Shown here: positions 49,515-58,607 of the stretch, piece by piece
How the letters are laid out: every line of letters starts with the position of its first letter
Numbering within the stretch: the stretch's first letter is position 1
Assembly (NCBI GenBank): GCA_963773875.1
Contig: CAVZCV010000007.1
Span: 1 to 64,000, forward strand
Direction of reading: 5' to 3'
Origin: CAVTYH01 sp963773875
Lineage (GTDB): Bacteria; Planctomycetota; Planctomycetia; Pirellulales; JADZDJ01
Length of the DNA: 64,000 nt
Position numbers and translations under genes: made by a program
The notes under the pieces: generated by a model
The model's database searches: none
Seen by the model: the letters and a program-made list of their open reading frames with translations, nothing else
Told to the model about the DNA's origin: nothing

Positions 49515-51767
49515 TTGCTGCTCGACCCGAGCACTGCCGCCGCGGCAAATGAATTCGTTTCCATAACGAGCCCTTCGGGGCCATCGGTGTCGACTCAATT
49601 AGCAGGTCGAGGAAACGTTGACCAAGAAACCGACGGCGCCGAGTACCCCGCGCTGATGGTGGTGTTCGCATCGACTATCCTCGTTAGCGCATTTCTGTTG
49701 TTTCAAGTTCAGCCGTTAATTTGCAAATATATTCTGCCGTGGTTCGGTGGAAGTCCGGCAGTGTGGACCACGTGCATGCTGTTTTTCCAATTGGTGCTAT
49801 TTGGTGGCTATGCCTACGCGCATTTGCTCACGCGATTTTTTGCCCCGCGCACGCAAGGCCTCATTCATCTTTTGCTGTTGGCACTGGCCGCCGCGCTAAC
49901 GTTCCCCTCGATTTCGCCGGATGTCGGTTGGAAACCGATTGACAGCAGTCATCCGACCGGTCGCATTTTGGGTCTCCTGGCGGTTAGTGTCGGATTGCCG
50001 TACTTCGTGCTCTCGACCACCGGTCCATTGGTGCAGGCCTGGTTTGCCCGAGCATGGCCGGAACGATCGCCATATCGGCTGTATGCGCTATCGAACTTGG
50101 GATCGCTTGGCGCGCTCATTACGTATCCATTTCTGTTTGAACCCGCATTCGGGTCCGATACTCAGGCCGGCATGTGGACCGTGGCCTTCGCATTGTTCGC
50201 CGTGCTGTGCGGTGTGTGTGCGATCTGGATTTTTCGGTCGCGCCCCGCACTGCGGGTCGCCGATCAGCCAGTGACATTGAGCGCGGCGGATATTGCACCA
50301 ACCGCCACGCGGCGGCTGTTATGGCTCTTCCTTCCGGCGTGTGCATCACTGATGTTGCTAGCCACGACAAACTACGTTTGCCAAGATGTTGCCGTCATTC
50401 CGTTTCTGTGGGTCGTTCCACTGTCGTTGTATTTGCTTACTTTCATCATTTGTTTCGATCATCCACGCTGGTATCGGCCGGCGGGGACAAGTGCGCTGGC
50501 CATGGTTTCCATCGTCCTGGCCGCAGGCGCAGCCTATCCGTTATTGAAGTCGGTTGGCATTCACAGCAATTATTTGCACGAGCTGTTTTTGAATTTCACC
50601 GCAATGTTTCTCGCCTGCATGGTTTCTCATGGCCAGCTGGTGCGACTGCGGCCGACTTCGCGGCATTTAACGGAGTATTATCTACTGATTTCCGCTGGTG
50701 GCGCGTTAGGTGGCATTTTCGTTAGCCTGATCGCGCCGCAGATTTTTAATACACATTTCGAGTGGACGCTCGGACTCACCGCATCGATACTTGTTGCGGC
50801 CTTGGTGCTATTGCAGCATTCTCCGCGCTGGCTGGCGTGGATTGCGAGCTTCGATAGACAACTTCGAAAATGCGTAATTGGTACCGTGGTACTGCTGCTC
50901 GCCATCGGGGCGTTTGGATTCATTTCTTGGTTGATTGCTGATCCCGCTGCAGAAGCTGGCGCCATTTACCGCGGTCGGAACTTTTACGGTACCGTCTCCG
51001 TTTGGGAACTCGATGCCGATTCACCCGGAATGCGCTACCGCAGTTTCGTCAGCGGTTCCACACCGCACGGCCGGCAGTTCGTCGATCTGGAAAAACGCCG
51101 CATTCCAATCTCGTATTTCGCGCCGCACACCGGCATGGGTCGCACACTTACCTATTTTCAAGATCGGACCAATACCCGAGTCGGCGTCATCGGCATGGGC
51201 GTCGGCGTCGTGGCCACTTACGCGCGGCCAGGACATTATTACCGCTTCTATGAAATCAACGAGCAGGTTGAGCAGATAGCCCGTAAGCAATTCACATTTC
51301 TGGAAGATTGTCTGGGGAAGTGCGACGTGGTGCTGACCGATGGCCGGCTCGCGCTGGAGCATGAACTCGCCGCAAATGGTTCGCAGCACTTCAATGTGCT
51401 GGCATTGGACGCCTTTTCCGGCGATGCTCCGCCCGTGCACCTTCTCACCGACGAAGCGTTCGCGATCTACATGCAGCACCTGGAGCCGGACGGTGTGATT
51501 GTGGTCAACATCACGAACCGCTATCTCGATTTGGCGCCAGTGATTCGCACTGTCGCGAAGAAGTACGGTCTGGAAACGACGCGCATCATCACCGATCAAG
51601 ACCGCGAGCACCTGTTGTATCACACCGATTTCATGATGCTCAGCCGCAACAAAGATTTTCTGGCGGCCAATCCGCCGGTGTTATTGGCCGAATATGTCGA
51701 GCCAGACCGCGAAGTGCCGCTATGGACCGACAAATACAGCAACTTGTTCGGCATTTTGAAGCGGTAA
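49515..51767 (+). CDS. Membrane protein fused to spermidine synthase-like domain
   Basis: A 750-residue protein with an N-terminal half of about 10-12 membrane helices, starting FASTILVSAFLLFQVQPLI, and a C-terminal aminopropyltransferase-like domain. The latter shows VGVIGMGVGVVATYARPG (SAM-type loop), YEINEQV and ALDAFSGDAPP with the catalytic-type aspartate. Such fusions are common in planctomycetes. They may make or move polyamines or another aminopropylated product. The first 45 residues are polar, and a start nearer MVVFAST is possible. Confidence 0.85.
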   Translation: MLLDPSTAAAANEFVSITSPSGPSVSTQLAGRGNVDQETDGAEYPALMVVFASTILVSAFLLFQVQPLICKYILPWFGGSPAVWTTCMLFFQLVLFGGYAYAHLLTRFFAPRTQGLIHLLLLALAAALTFPSISPDVGWKPIDSSHPTGRILGLLAVSVGLPYFVLSTTGPLVQAWFARAWPERSPYRLYALSNLGSLGALITYPFLFEPAFGSDTQAGMWTVAFALFAVLCGVCAIWIFRSRPALRVADQPVTLSAADIAPTATRRLLWLFLPACASLMLLATTNYVCQDVAVIPFLWVVPLSLYLLTFIICFDHPRWYRPAGTSALAMVSIVLAAGAAYPLLKSVGIHSNYLHELFLNFTAMFLACMVSHGQLVRLRPTSRHLTEYYLLISAGGALGGIFVSLIAPQIFNTHFEWTLGLTASILVAALVLLQHSPRWLAWIASFDRQLRKCVIGTVVLLLAIGAFGFISWLIADPAAEAGAIYRGRNFYGTVSVWELDADSPGMRYRSFVSGSTPHGRQFVDLEKRRIPISYFAPHTGMGRTLTYFQDRTNTRVGVIGMGVGVVATYARPGHYYRFYEINEQVEQIARKQFTFLEDCLGKCDVVLTDGRLALEHELAANGSQHFNVLALDAFSGDAPPVHLLTDEAFAIYMQHLEPDGVIVVNITNRYLDLAPVIRTVAKKYGLETTRIITDQDREHLLYHTDFMMLSRNKDFLAANPPVLLAEYVEPDREVPLWTDKYSNLFGILKR

Positions 51768-51779
51768 TTTTTGACGTCG

Positions 51780-52355
51780 CTATGCGCGAAATTCCGCGTG
51801 AGAAAGCACATCGTATGTTGGTCCGTCGCGGCCCAAAGTGCTGGAAAATACCGTCACACCATCGACCATCATGGCGCCCGCGTCAAAATCGGCATGGCGA
51901 TTGATCAAATCGGCAAGCTGTTTGAGCGAGGGCGGACTACTTTCGCGCACGCGCCCCAATGTTAGGTGCGGTGTGAACCGTCGCCCTTCCGGCGGAAACC
52001 CCAGCGGCGCAAGCAATCGTTCGATGGCCTGAAACACGAGCTCCGTGGCTTCCGATCCGTCGCCGGCGCCGAGCCACACCGTTCGCGGTCGAGACGCCGA
52101 TGGAAACGCGCCTGCGCCGGCCGCCACAAGTTCGAACGGCATGAATGGCCCAACGGCTTCCTGCACAACACGGCAAATATGGTTGACCTGCGTATCCTGC
52201 ACGTCGCCGAGAAACTTCAGCGTGTAATGCAAATTTGTCGGCTTCGTCCACGTTACCTTCGCCTGCGCAACCTTAAGTCGCTCGATGAGCCGCGACGCCG
52301 CTGAGCGAATCTCCGGCGTAATTTCAATGGCGGTGAAAACACGCAATGTAGTCAT
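51780..52355 (-). CDS. thpR: RNA 2',3'-cyclic phosphodiesterase
   Basis: A 191-residue 2H phosphoesterase of the LigT/ThpR family. Both catalytic motifs are intact: HYTL (43-46) and HLTL (130-133). These enzymes open 2',3'-cyclic phosphates on RNA. It is convergent with the upstream fusion gene, with 12 bases between stops. Confidence 0.95.
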   Translation of the reverse strand: MTTLRVFTAIEITPEIRSAASRLIERLKVAQAKVTWTKPTNLHYTLKFLGDVQDTQVNHICRVVQEAVGPFMPFELVAAGAGAFPSASRPRTVWLGAGDGSEATELVFQAIERLLAPLGFPPEGRRFTPHLTLGRVRESSPPSLKQLADLINRHADFDAGAMMVDGVTVFSSTLGRDGPTYDVLSHAEFRA

Positions 52356-52403
52356 CTAAAATTGCAATTAATCACCAGAGCGATTTGGAGCAGCAGGATA
52401 AAT

Positions 52404-52505
52404 GAATTCATAAGGAACCCAGGAATCCAGGAATCCAGGAAAGGACGATAATGCGCCAAGCGATCACAAATCATTATTTTCCTGTCTTCATGCCTTCCTT
52501 ATTGG
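52404..52505. repeat. Inverted repeat, copy R3 (AAGCCAGGAATCC family)
   Basis: The left arm has ATAAGGAACCCAGGAATCC with an extra tandem copy of AGGAATCC. The right arm is TTTCCTGTCTTCATGCCTTC then CTTAT. It resembles copies R1 and R2 and again lies between two minus-strand genes. Confidence 0.6.
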
Positions 52506-52550
52506 TATTGGTATTTTGCATCTCCGTGTTTTCGTGGTTCAAAAAACAAC

Positions 52551-53453
52551 TCAAAAACTTAACATCCGCCGATAATCTTCCATCCGCCGTTCCAAGTCTG
52601 GCCGTTCAATGCGCTTCAATCGATCGAGTGAAAAGTCTTCCACGGTGAAACTTGCGGTCAAAATTCCATAGGCCAACGCTTCCTTGAGCGTCTTGGGTTC
52701 GAAATTTCCTTTCTCGGCAAGGTAGCCCATCATGCCGCCCGCAAAACTGTCGCCGGCGCCGGTCGGGTCGATCACATCGGGCGTTGGATACGCCGGCATC
52801 ACGTACGTTTCATGCTCGCTGAAAAACATTGCCCCGTGCTCGCCTTTTTTGATGACGACGAACTTTGGGCCCATTTTCAAAATCTGTCTTCCCGCGCGCA
52901 CCAGGTTTTCATCGTCGGTCAGCAATTTCGCTTCGGAATCGTTGAGCACGACGCCGTCGATTCGCTTCCACAGCGCCATGAGCTCGTCGTGCTGGATGTT
53001 GATCCATAAATCCATCGTGTCGGCCACCGTGAGCACCGCCTCGGGCATTTGATCGAGCACCTTGGCTTGCACAACGGGCGAACCGTTGGCCAGAAACAAA
53101 AACTTGCTGCGGCGAAAATTTTCAGGCACGACGGGATCAAAATCGCCGAACACGTTCAAATGCACTTCCAGCGTTTCGCGGTCGTTCATGTTCGGCTGAT
53201 ACTTACCGGTCCAGCGAAATGTTTTGCCACCTTTGACAATATGCAGCCCGGCGGTATCGATGCCGCGCTTTTCGAGCAGCTTGGTGTGCTGCTGGGGCCA
53301 ATCGTCGCCGACGATGCCAACCAGATTGACGGGCGAAAAGTAACTGGCCGAGTAGGAAAAAAACACGGCCGCCCCACCGAGCACGTTATCGCGCCGCGCG
53401 GTCGGCGTTTCCACGCTATCGAGTGCAACCGAACCCACAACAACGAGCGCCAT
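52551..53453 (-). CDS. PfkB-family sugar or nucleoside kinase
   Basis: A 300-residue ribokinase-fold kinase from the ATG at 53453 (MALVVVGSVALDSVET). The frame is open 24 bases further. The phosphate-transfer signature DPTGAGDSFAGG, with its catalytic Asp, is near residue 240, and the N-terminal GGAAVFFSYSA segment matches PfkB signature 1. The substrate cannot be told from sequence alone; adenosine-kinase-like and ribokinase-like members share these features. Confidence 0.9.
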   Translation of the reverse strand: MALVVVGSVALDSVETPTARRDNVLGGAAVFFSYSASYFSPVNLVGIVGDDWPQQHTKLLEKRGIDTAGLHIVKGGKTFRWTGKYQPNMNDRETLEVHLNVFGDFDPVVPENFRRSKFLFLANGSPVVQAKVLDQMPEAVLTVADTMDLWINIQHDELMALWKRIDGVVLNDSEAKLLTDDENLVRAGRQILKMGPKFVVIKKGEHGAMFFSEHETYVMPAYPTPDVIDPTGAGDSFAGGMMGYLAEKGNFEPKTLKEALAYGILTASFTVEDFSLDRLKRIERPDLERRMEDYRRMLSF

Positions 53454-53820
53454 GACGATTTTCCCTGCAAGATTCAAATTGATTTAATGGTCGAATTGTA
53501 AAGATTGCCCACGCTTGCTGAAAGCCAGTCGCGGCTCAACGTGGTAATGAATGTGTTTTCGAAATTCTGATCCGGCCTCGCAGACGAACTGCTGACTCGT
53601 TCTCCAAATCTTACTTTCAGATTCGCTTGTCGGTGCTCCGAAATCGCAGCCTGCCATGATCGCTTGCATTCTTTCACAGCCCTGTTTTTCCGATTTTCGC
53701 AAAACGCCGAGGAATTTCCGCACGGCTTGCGACCTGCCAAAAGCAGCATGGAATTCTCGCCCGGTTGATCGCACGCTTCTTCGAGTAAAACGCATGTCAT
53801 TCTCCCTCGATCCCGAAAAT
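53454..53820. other. Region with uncertain short minus-strand ORFs
   Basis: Two overlapping minus-strand frames (53474-53830 and 53484-53795) encode 118 and 103 residues. Neither has a signal peptide, family motif or ribosome site I trust. They adjoin structured repeat copy B, and I see no supported gene. Confidence 0.3.
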
Positions 53821-53960
53821 CGTGTTTCATGGTGAAATTACTCCAGCGCGCTTTTGACCCTGTGTAGTCGTTTTTGCCGATTTTGCTCGGAGTAATTTCA
53901 CAGTTATTTCACTCTCTGCTGTTGGTCCCCCAAATCGACCGAGATTTCTCGATCGATTCG
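53821..53960 (-). repeat. Structured intergenic repeat, copy B
   Basis: The reverse complement of this stretch aligns with 90-232 at roughly 80% identity by eye. The inverted repeat is perfect here: GTGAAATTACTCC (53832-53844) and GGAGTAATTTCAC (53889-53901), a 13-bp stem closing a 44-base loop. The pair that is A-T in copy A is T-A here. See copy A for the interpretation. Confidence 0.7.
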
Positions 53961-53979
53961 CAGTGGGTTTTTTCACACC

Positions 53980-54310
53980 TACGGCGGCAAGTGTCTGGGT
54001 GCCTGTGGGTCTTGGTGTCTGGTTGCCGGGTGGCCCCGACAAAGCCTCGCGTGTCGGGGTCGAGCAGAGGCAAGAGGCATACACAGAATTGCTACCTTCT
54101 AGCGGCACCAAATTCTCTCTACCGCCTCTTACGGCTGCGCCGACCGGACAGTTTGTCCGGGCCACCCGGCGAAAGCCCCAAGCGGTCCGGGCTACTCGAC
54201 CGCAGATCACGAGACACCCAGGCCCAAAGACACCTAGACACTTTAGCTTTCTCCAAATTGCCAAAAACACCGCCTCACAGAGCCCCTGCCCCGTGACTCC
54301 AGCATTGTAG
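53980..54310. repeat. Repeat island: AGACACC repeats with an inserted palindromic segment
   Basis: Variants of GTGTCTGGGTGCC and AGACACCNAGACAC flank about 190 bases that contain palindromes such as CCGGACAGTTTGTCCGG (54133-54149). The order, AGACACC repeats next to the structured element, matches the left end of the window. Confidence 0.5.
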
Positions 54311-54400
54311 TGTACATGCGTCTTTAGTCAAGGGCTTTTTTGGGCCAGTCGGAAAAGATTGTTTACCACGGAGACACAGAGGCACGGAGCGGCCTGTTGC

Positions 54401-54687
54401 AACATGTGTACATCCAGCATTTATACCCATTTTGCCCTGCGAAAGGCCGGAGGACTGACAGGAAATAGCCCGGTCCGTCAGGGCCGGGTGTCAGATCGCA
54501 GCTGGATGTCTTGAGGTCCGGCAGGACCGACACATTGCCAGGCCGAGCGTGATCGCACGCCGCGTACCGGTCCGCCGGACCTCGGGGAAAACTGTGAGGA
54601 CGGCTTACCCCAACTTGACAGTTGGGGCTATTGCCTGACAGGCCTCCGGCCTTGCGGATGGCATAAGTGCTTGGATGTACACATGTT
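54401..54687. mobile_element. 287-bp hairpin-rich element with 16-bp terminal inverted repeats
   Basis: AACATGTGTACATCCA at 54401-54416 is perfectly complementary to TGGATGTACACATGTT at 54672-54687. Inside are several GC-rich hairpins, for example CCCCAAC-TTGACA-GTTGGGG, and the phrase CTGACAGGAAATAGCC. That phrase recurs just outside the right end near 54727-54742 before another hairpin. No transposase is encoded, so it is a MITE-like or REP-like element or a structured RNA. Confidence 0.55.
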
Positions 54688-54815
54688 ACAGAATGCCGGT
54701 GGATGGCTACCAAGCCCGGAGGGCTGACAGGAAATAGCCCCGGTCGTGAGACCGGTGTGTAAGGCAAGGGCGATCGCGTTCACGAATTCCGGGCCGATCC
54801 GTTACAATTCCGACC

Positions 54816-55132
54816 ATGCGGTTCCAGTTCTCAATTTTGACGATGCTGATTTTTACTACGGTGCTGGCGGTAGTCAGGCCGCAGCATGCGTGTTAATCAA
54901 AGTGTTTGATAAGAAAAGTTTGCAATCGGTAATGGTGACCACCGATCCGGTAAGACACTTTACCGCGTTAACTCTGCAGACAGTTGTGACCGGTCGCCCA
55001 CCAAGCGCTGCGGAAGTGGCCGGGCGACTGTTCTACTGGGGACTCCCTGCCGTGGCAGTCACTCTTGTTCTGGTATGGTTCGCCCGGATGTCGGTGCGGC
55101 GAATGCAATTGGGTCGGGACCGAAATCTGTAA
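54816..55132 (+). CDS. Small membrane protein (frameshifted)
   Basis: The ATG at 54816 starts MRFQFSILTMLIFTTVLAVV, a typical planctomycete short membrane-protein beginning. That frame stops after 26 codons. An adjacent frame continues from about 54885 (AACVLIKVFDKKSLQSVMV) with a second helix (LFYWGLPAVAVTLVLVWF) and ends at 55132. A single indel would join them into about 105 residues. The function is unknown. The next gene on the same strand also appears to be exported. Confidence 0.5.
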
Positions 55133-55170
55133 TCACCGGCCGACACTCGCTAAACTAAATTGCAAGGCGC

Positions 55171-55760
55171 GTGTATTCAATCCGACAAACGAGGATTCGA
55201 AATGTTCGGTGGACCGACAATCAGGCACGCATACTTTTGACTGCCGTCGTCCTGATTGCGATGGCGCGAGCTGCATCCGGTGATAACCTGCTAGATGAGA
55301 TTGCCGTAGGTTGCGAAGCAAATGTGGCCAAGATCCAACACGGCCATGCTCGCTACACCGTAGGCAACACCGCGTATAAGAACGGAAAAGAACAGCCACG
55401 TACTGAGGAAAACTACCAAGTCTGGTTTGATTTTCCGAAAGTCCGGACTGATTTGGCAAAGCGCCAATCGCGACGAATTTATTTTGAGGACTATTCGGTC
55501 CAGTTTAAGGCTGAAAATTTGCGTTCCTTCGAGAACTTGGAGCGAAGAATTTTTCTGCGTTTATCTATCCCAAAGGGCCGGGTGAACCGATTCTGTTGAT
55601 TCCACTAACACTCGCGATGGCATATCGGCAAGCCGAACGTCAGGAACAAGCCATCCAAAGAGTGATCGAAGCCGATCGGATGGTTGAGCAACGTGAAAGG
55701 CAAGAAGCTAAGATATCTGAGCTGAAACACGAACCGCGCACAGAGAATTTTCAGGATTAG
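55171..55760 (+). CDS. Small exported hypothetical protein (frameshifted)
   Basis: A signal-like segment (ILLTAVVLIAMARAASGDN) precedes a polar region with HARYTVGNTAYKNGKEQPR and YQVWFDFPKVRTDL. A frame change near 55540 allows continuation through FSAFIYPKGPGEPILLIPLT into a charged coiled-coil-like tail (EADRMVEQRERQEAKISEL) ending at 55760. An ATG at 55201 behind GAGGA, in another frame, may be the true start if one more base is missing near 55232. No family is recognised. Confidence 0.45.
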
Positions 55761-55957
55761 ACTGAAGTGTCTCGCGCCACGTCGGCAAGCCGCGTGGGGC
55801 TCTAAGCTATCGACGCTCAACAACGCGGGCACGGGCGGTTTTCAACTTGGAATTCAAATTTTTTTGACGCGTCTGTCAGATTTCCCCGCTTCGCGTGTAA
55901 ATAGTTGGCCACCAATTCTCACGCAGCACTCTAGCGCACCGTCGCCAGATGTTGTCG

Positions 55958-55993
55958 CCCGCAGGTCGCCTGCAAGCGGCCTGCGGGTTTTTT
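55958..55993 (+). terminator. Strong rho-independent terminator
   Basis: CCCGCAGG (55958-55965) pairs with CCTGCGGG (55980-55987), followed by six T bases. It lies about 200 bases downstream of the small exported gene. The remaining 55761-56073 shows no gene. Confidence 0.75.
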
Positions 55994-56073
55994 GTTGCGC
56001 GAGTGTCCGCCTCACGCATCCTTCCGCTGGTATCCGCTTTCACTTCGAAACGGGCGTAGTACGAGTGGATCGA

Positions 56074-57411
56074 TTATGGTTGCCTGAGCGTGATGATTTT
56101 TTTGTCGATCAGCGTCTTGATCGCCTCGGGCTGCTCGATGCCCAGCTTCTCAAAAGCCTTCGCGCAATCTTGGACGAAATCAAATGCTGGTCTGTAGCCC
56201 ACACATTTGTAAGCCGCATTGCCGGAGGAATCGGTAAAGACCAGCGTTGGATAGGCGGACGAATTGTATTTCTGTTCCACGTCTTTATCTTCGTAGGCCT
56301 TCACGAGGACAAACTTTGAAAGGAACGAACGGATCCAAGGGTCGTTCAGGGTATCTTTTTCGAGCATCTTGCAGGGGCCGCACCAGGTGGCAGTTATCAT
56401 GACCATCGCGGGCTTCTGTTCGGCCTGTGCACGCTTGAGCGCAGCAGTGTAGTCGGCTTCCCATTGCAGCGGCTCGTTGTTTGGGGCGGGGCTACCGACA
56501 TACGTTGTTAAATCGCTGCTCAACAATCGCAACTCGCCGAGGTCCGTAGGATGATCGGCCGCGAGTTTTATTCTCCTGGAATGGGTTACGTGTCCGTCCG
56601 CCGTTACTGTGACGGAAACCTCGCTCGGATTCAGTCCCTCGACGCGGAATGCGCCCGATTCATCCGTTTGTGCTTCAATATTCTTGGGCCAGCGAGTGCG
56701 GGGAGAGTATCCGCCAGATAAAGTGTTCAGGGGCCCCATGGCGGCGCCCACGTAGACATGTGCTGATTTGGAGTCAGCAGAGCCGTCTAAGACTACTTTG
56801 CCCTGAAGAGTTGCGCGCGCTTCGGTTGGCAGGGGTTCGAGCACGACCTTGCCGAGGACCGCTACAAAGCCCTTGTACTTGTCCAGCGGCACATCCAGAT
56901 CGCGATAACCATTGGCGCGAAAACAAAGTGGCTGATCGAAGCTTTGGACGTTGTCGACGAAATAGCCCTCCTCCAGAATCGGCATCTGCGCCAAGACGAG
57001 ATCCGGCTCGAGCTTGCCGTCTTCGACCACGATTTGTCCGATGACTGCGCGGCCGGACGGGCCGCCAAAAAAAATTGTGCGCTCAAGGCGTAATACGAGC
57101 AGGGCCGCCAGTCGATCCTTTTTCTGCTCGACCAGTGCGTCGAAGTATTTGCGAATCTCCTGATTGCGCGTGATTTGATCCAGCGAATCGAGCAACTCAC
57201 GGGCCAGATGGTCGGCTTCAATACCTGGTTTGGCGAGCTTTTGTTCCAGCTTGCCAACCAGTTCGGGGATTTTCCTCTCTTGGTTAATCGCAGCTACGAG
57301 ATCGCCGACGCCGGACGCCGGTTGTGGCGGATCATCGGCCGCTGCTGGCAAACTGCGTGCAAACGCAAGGATCAACAAAGTAATCGTCAACAAGGTTTTT
57401 GAGGTGCTCAT
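56074..57411 (-). CDS. Exported protein with C-terminal thioredoxin domain
   Basis: A 445-residue protein from the ATG at 57411 with a signal peptide (LLTITLLILAFARSLPAAA). The N-terminal half is helical (EQKLAKPGIEADHLAREL). A carboxypeptidase-regulatory-like beta domain is suggested by SGAFRVEGLNPSEVSVTVTADG. The thioredoxin domain at the end has WCGPC at residues 343-347 and a cis-proline in SSAYPTLVF. It is probably periplasmic and redox-active. A short frame extension to 57495 is unlikely to be translated. Confidence 0.82.
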   Translation of the reverse strand: MSTSKTLLTITLLILAFARSLPAAADDPPQPASGVGDLVAAINQERKIPELVGKLEQKLAKPGIEADHLARELLDSLDQITRNQEIRKYFDALVEQKKDRLAALLVLRLERTIFFGGPSGRAVIGQIVVEDGKLEPDLVLAQMPILEEGYFVDNVQSFDQPLCFRANGYRDLDVPLDKYKGFVAVLGKVVLEPLPTEARATLQGKVVLDGSADSKSAHVYVGAAMGPLNTLSGGYSPRTRWPKNIEAQTDESGAFRVEGLNPSEVSVTVTADGHVTHSRRIKLAADHPTDLGELRLLSSDLTTYVGSPAPNNEPLQWEADYTAALKRAQAEQKPAMVMITATWCGPCKMLEKDTLNDPWIRSFLSKFVLVKAYEDKDVEQKYNSSAYPTLVFTDSSGNAAYKCVGYRPAFDFVQDCAKAFEKLGIEQPEAIKTLIDKKIITLRQP

Positions 57412-57541
57412 GCTGATTGCCTTTGCCAAAACGTGCGAGGGACGGAGAAGAGTTCCATAAATTACACACACCTCGCGCACATTTCTTTCACGCATTTTTT
57501 GCGGCGCATACGCCGCGGGGTTGAGAAAGATCAGCAGCCGC

Positions 57542-58246
57542 TTATTCCCCCTTCACCCAATACTTGATATTCCGCACTTTCACCTCGTCGCGCTCGCTCC
57601 CCTTACGCGAATAGAGGCCGCACTTGAAGTAGTACGACGATTGTTTTTTGGCCGAGATATCGCCGTCGGCCAGTTTGTCGTCGATGTAGATTTTGATGGC
57701 TCCTTTGCCTTCGGCGGCGGTGTCGTGAATCACTTTCCAGTTGAACCACTTGCCATTCATGTTGCGCGCGAAGACTTGGCGCGTGCGTAAATCGCTGATA
57801 TTTCCGTCCTTGTCGACACCGATCATCGCCATCGGGCCGGTGCCGAATACTTGCGTGATGCAGGCGGACGTGCCGGGCACGATGTACAGATCGCAATCGA
57901 GCATGTGCAGGCCGGTGTCGGGCTTGTAGTTTTCGTCTTTGAAGCGAAACTCGGTGCGCGCTGCGGTCTTGTTCGGCGGCGGTGCGTGGGGCTTGTCGGA
58001 CTCGAGGACCCAAAGATCGTGCGTATCAGTGGCCTTATCGTAGCTGTAGCGATCTTCGAGTTTTAAATCGTACGGATGCTGCACATCAAACCTCAGCGGC
58101 TGGAGTTTGAAGCCGGCGGTGAGGGCGGGCGATTGATCGCGCGGCGATTTATCCGTCTCTTCGGCGCGAGTGTTAAAGACGATCGCAGCGCCGCAAAACC
58201 ACAGGCAGGCCGCTACAAGAACAGTCTTGCGCATGGACGCTGACAT
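57542..58246 (-). CDS. Secreted protein, possible jelly-roll polysaccharide-binding fold
   Basis: A 234-residue protein with a signal peptide (TVLVAACLWFCGAAIVF). The body is beta-rich. ARTEFRFKDENYKPDTG and the C-terminal SSYYFKCGLYSRKG resemble strands of alginate-lyase-2/concanavalin-like jelly rolls. I cannot confirm catalytic residues. It may bind or cleave an acidic polysaccharide. An internal ATG five codons in is an alternative start. Confidence 0.6.
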   Translation of the reverse strand: MSASMRKTVLVAACLWFCGAAIVFNTRAEETDKSPRDQSPALTAGFKLQPLRFDVQHPYDLKLEDRYSYDKATDTHDLWVLESDKPHAPPPNKTAARTEFRFKDENYKPDTGLHMLDCDLYIVPGTSACITQVFGTGPMAMIGVDKDGNISDLRTRQVFARNMNGKWFNWKVIHDTAAEGKGAIKIYIDDKLADGDISAKKQSSYYFKCGLYSRKGSERDEVKVRNIKYWVKGE

Positions 58247-58334
58247 CGATTTATCCCCCGACTGTGAGTTTGAACTGAGAGATTCATGCTATGCAGGGGA
58301 CTGCCGCGATGCAACGGACGCAGTTCACTTCCGT

Positions 58335-58601
58335 TTACGCGTAATGCGTCCACAGGCGGATGACTTTGACGGTTTTCGAGCCCGTCAGAACCTGGTACAC
58401 GAGCCGGTGCTGCATATTGATGCGCCGAGAATAGGCGCCAGCCAAATCGCCCACTAACTTTTCAAATGGGGGCGGCCGTTGAAATGGATCGCGTTCCAAA
58501 ATCTTTAATAGTGCTTCGGCCTTTGGCTTGAAGCCGGCGGCTGCAGTTTTTTTGGCATCTTTGCGAGCTTGCTTGGTATAGACGAGCTTCCAGGTAGCCA
58601 T
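58335..58601 (-). CDS. yoeB: YoeB-family toxin
   Basis: An 88-residue Txe/YoeB mRNA interferase of the RelE superfamily. Family features include DPFQRPPPFEKLVGDLAGAYSRRI, HRLVYQV and the C-terminal WTHY with the catalytic-type histidine. YoeB cuts mRNA at the ribosomal A site. It lies 6 bases after the antitoxin. Confidence 0.92.
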   Translation of the reverse strand: MATWKLVYTKQARKDAKKTAAAGFKPKAEALLKILERDPFQRPPPFEKLVGDLAGAYSRRINMQHRLVYQVLTGSKTVKVIRLWTHYA

Positions 58602-58607
58602 GCGAGG

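Noticed and set aside
53980..54780. A possible CRISPR array
   Set aside because: Repeats are not evenly spaced, vary in length and are palindromic in themselves; no cas genes are nearby.
56649..57044. A plus-strand frame opposite the thioredoxin-domain protein
   Set aside because: It is arginine/cysteine-rich and motif-free, with no ribosome site.
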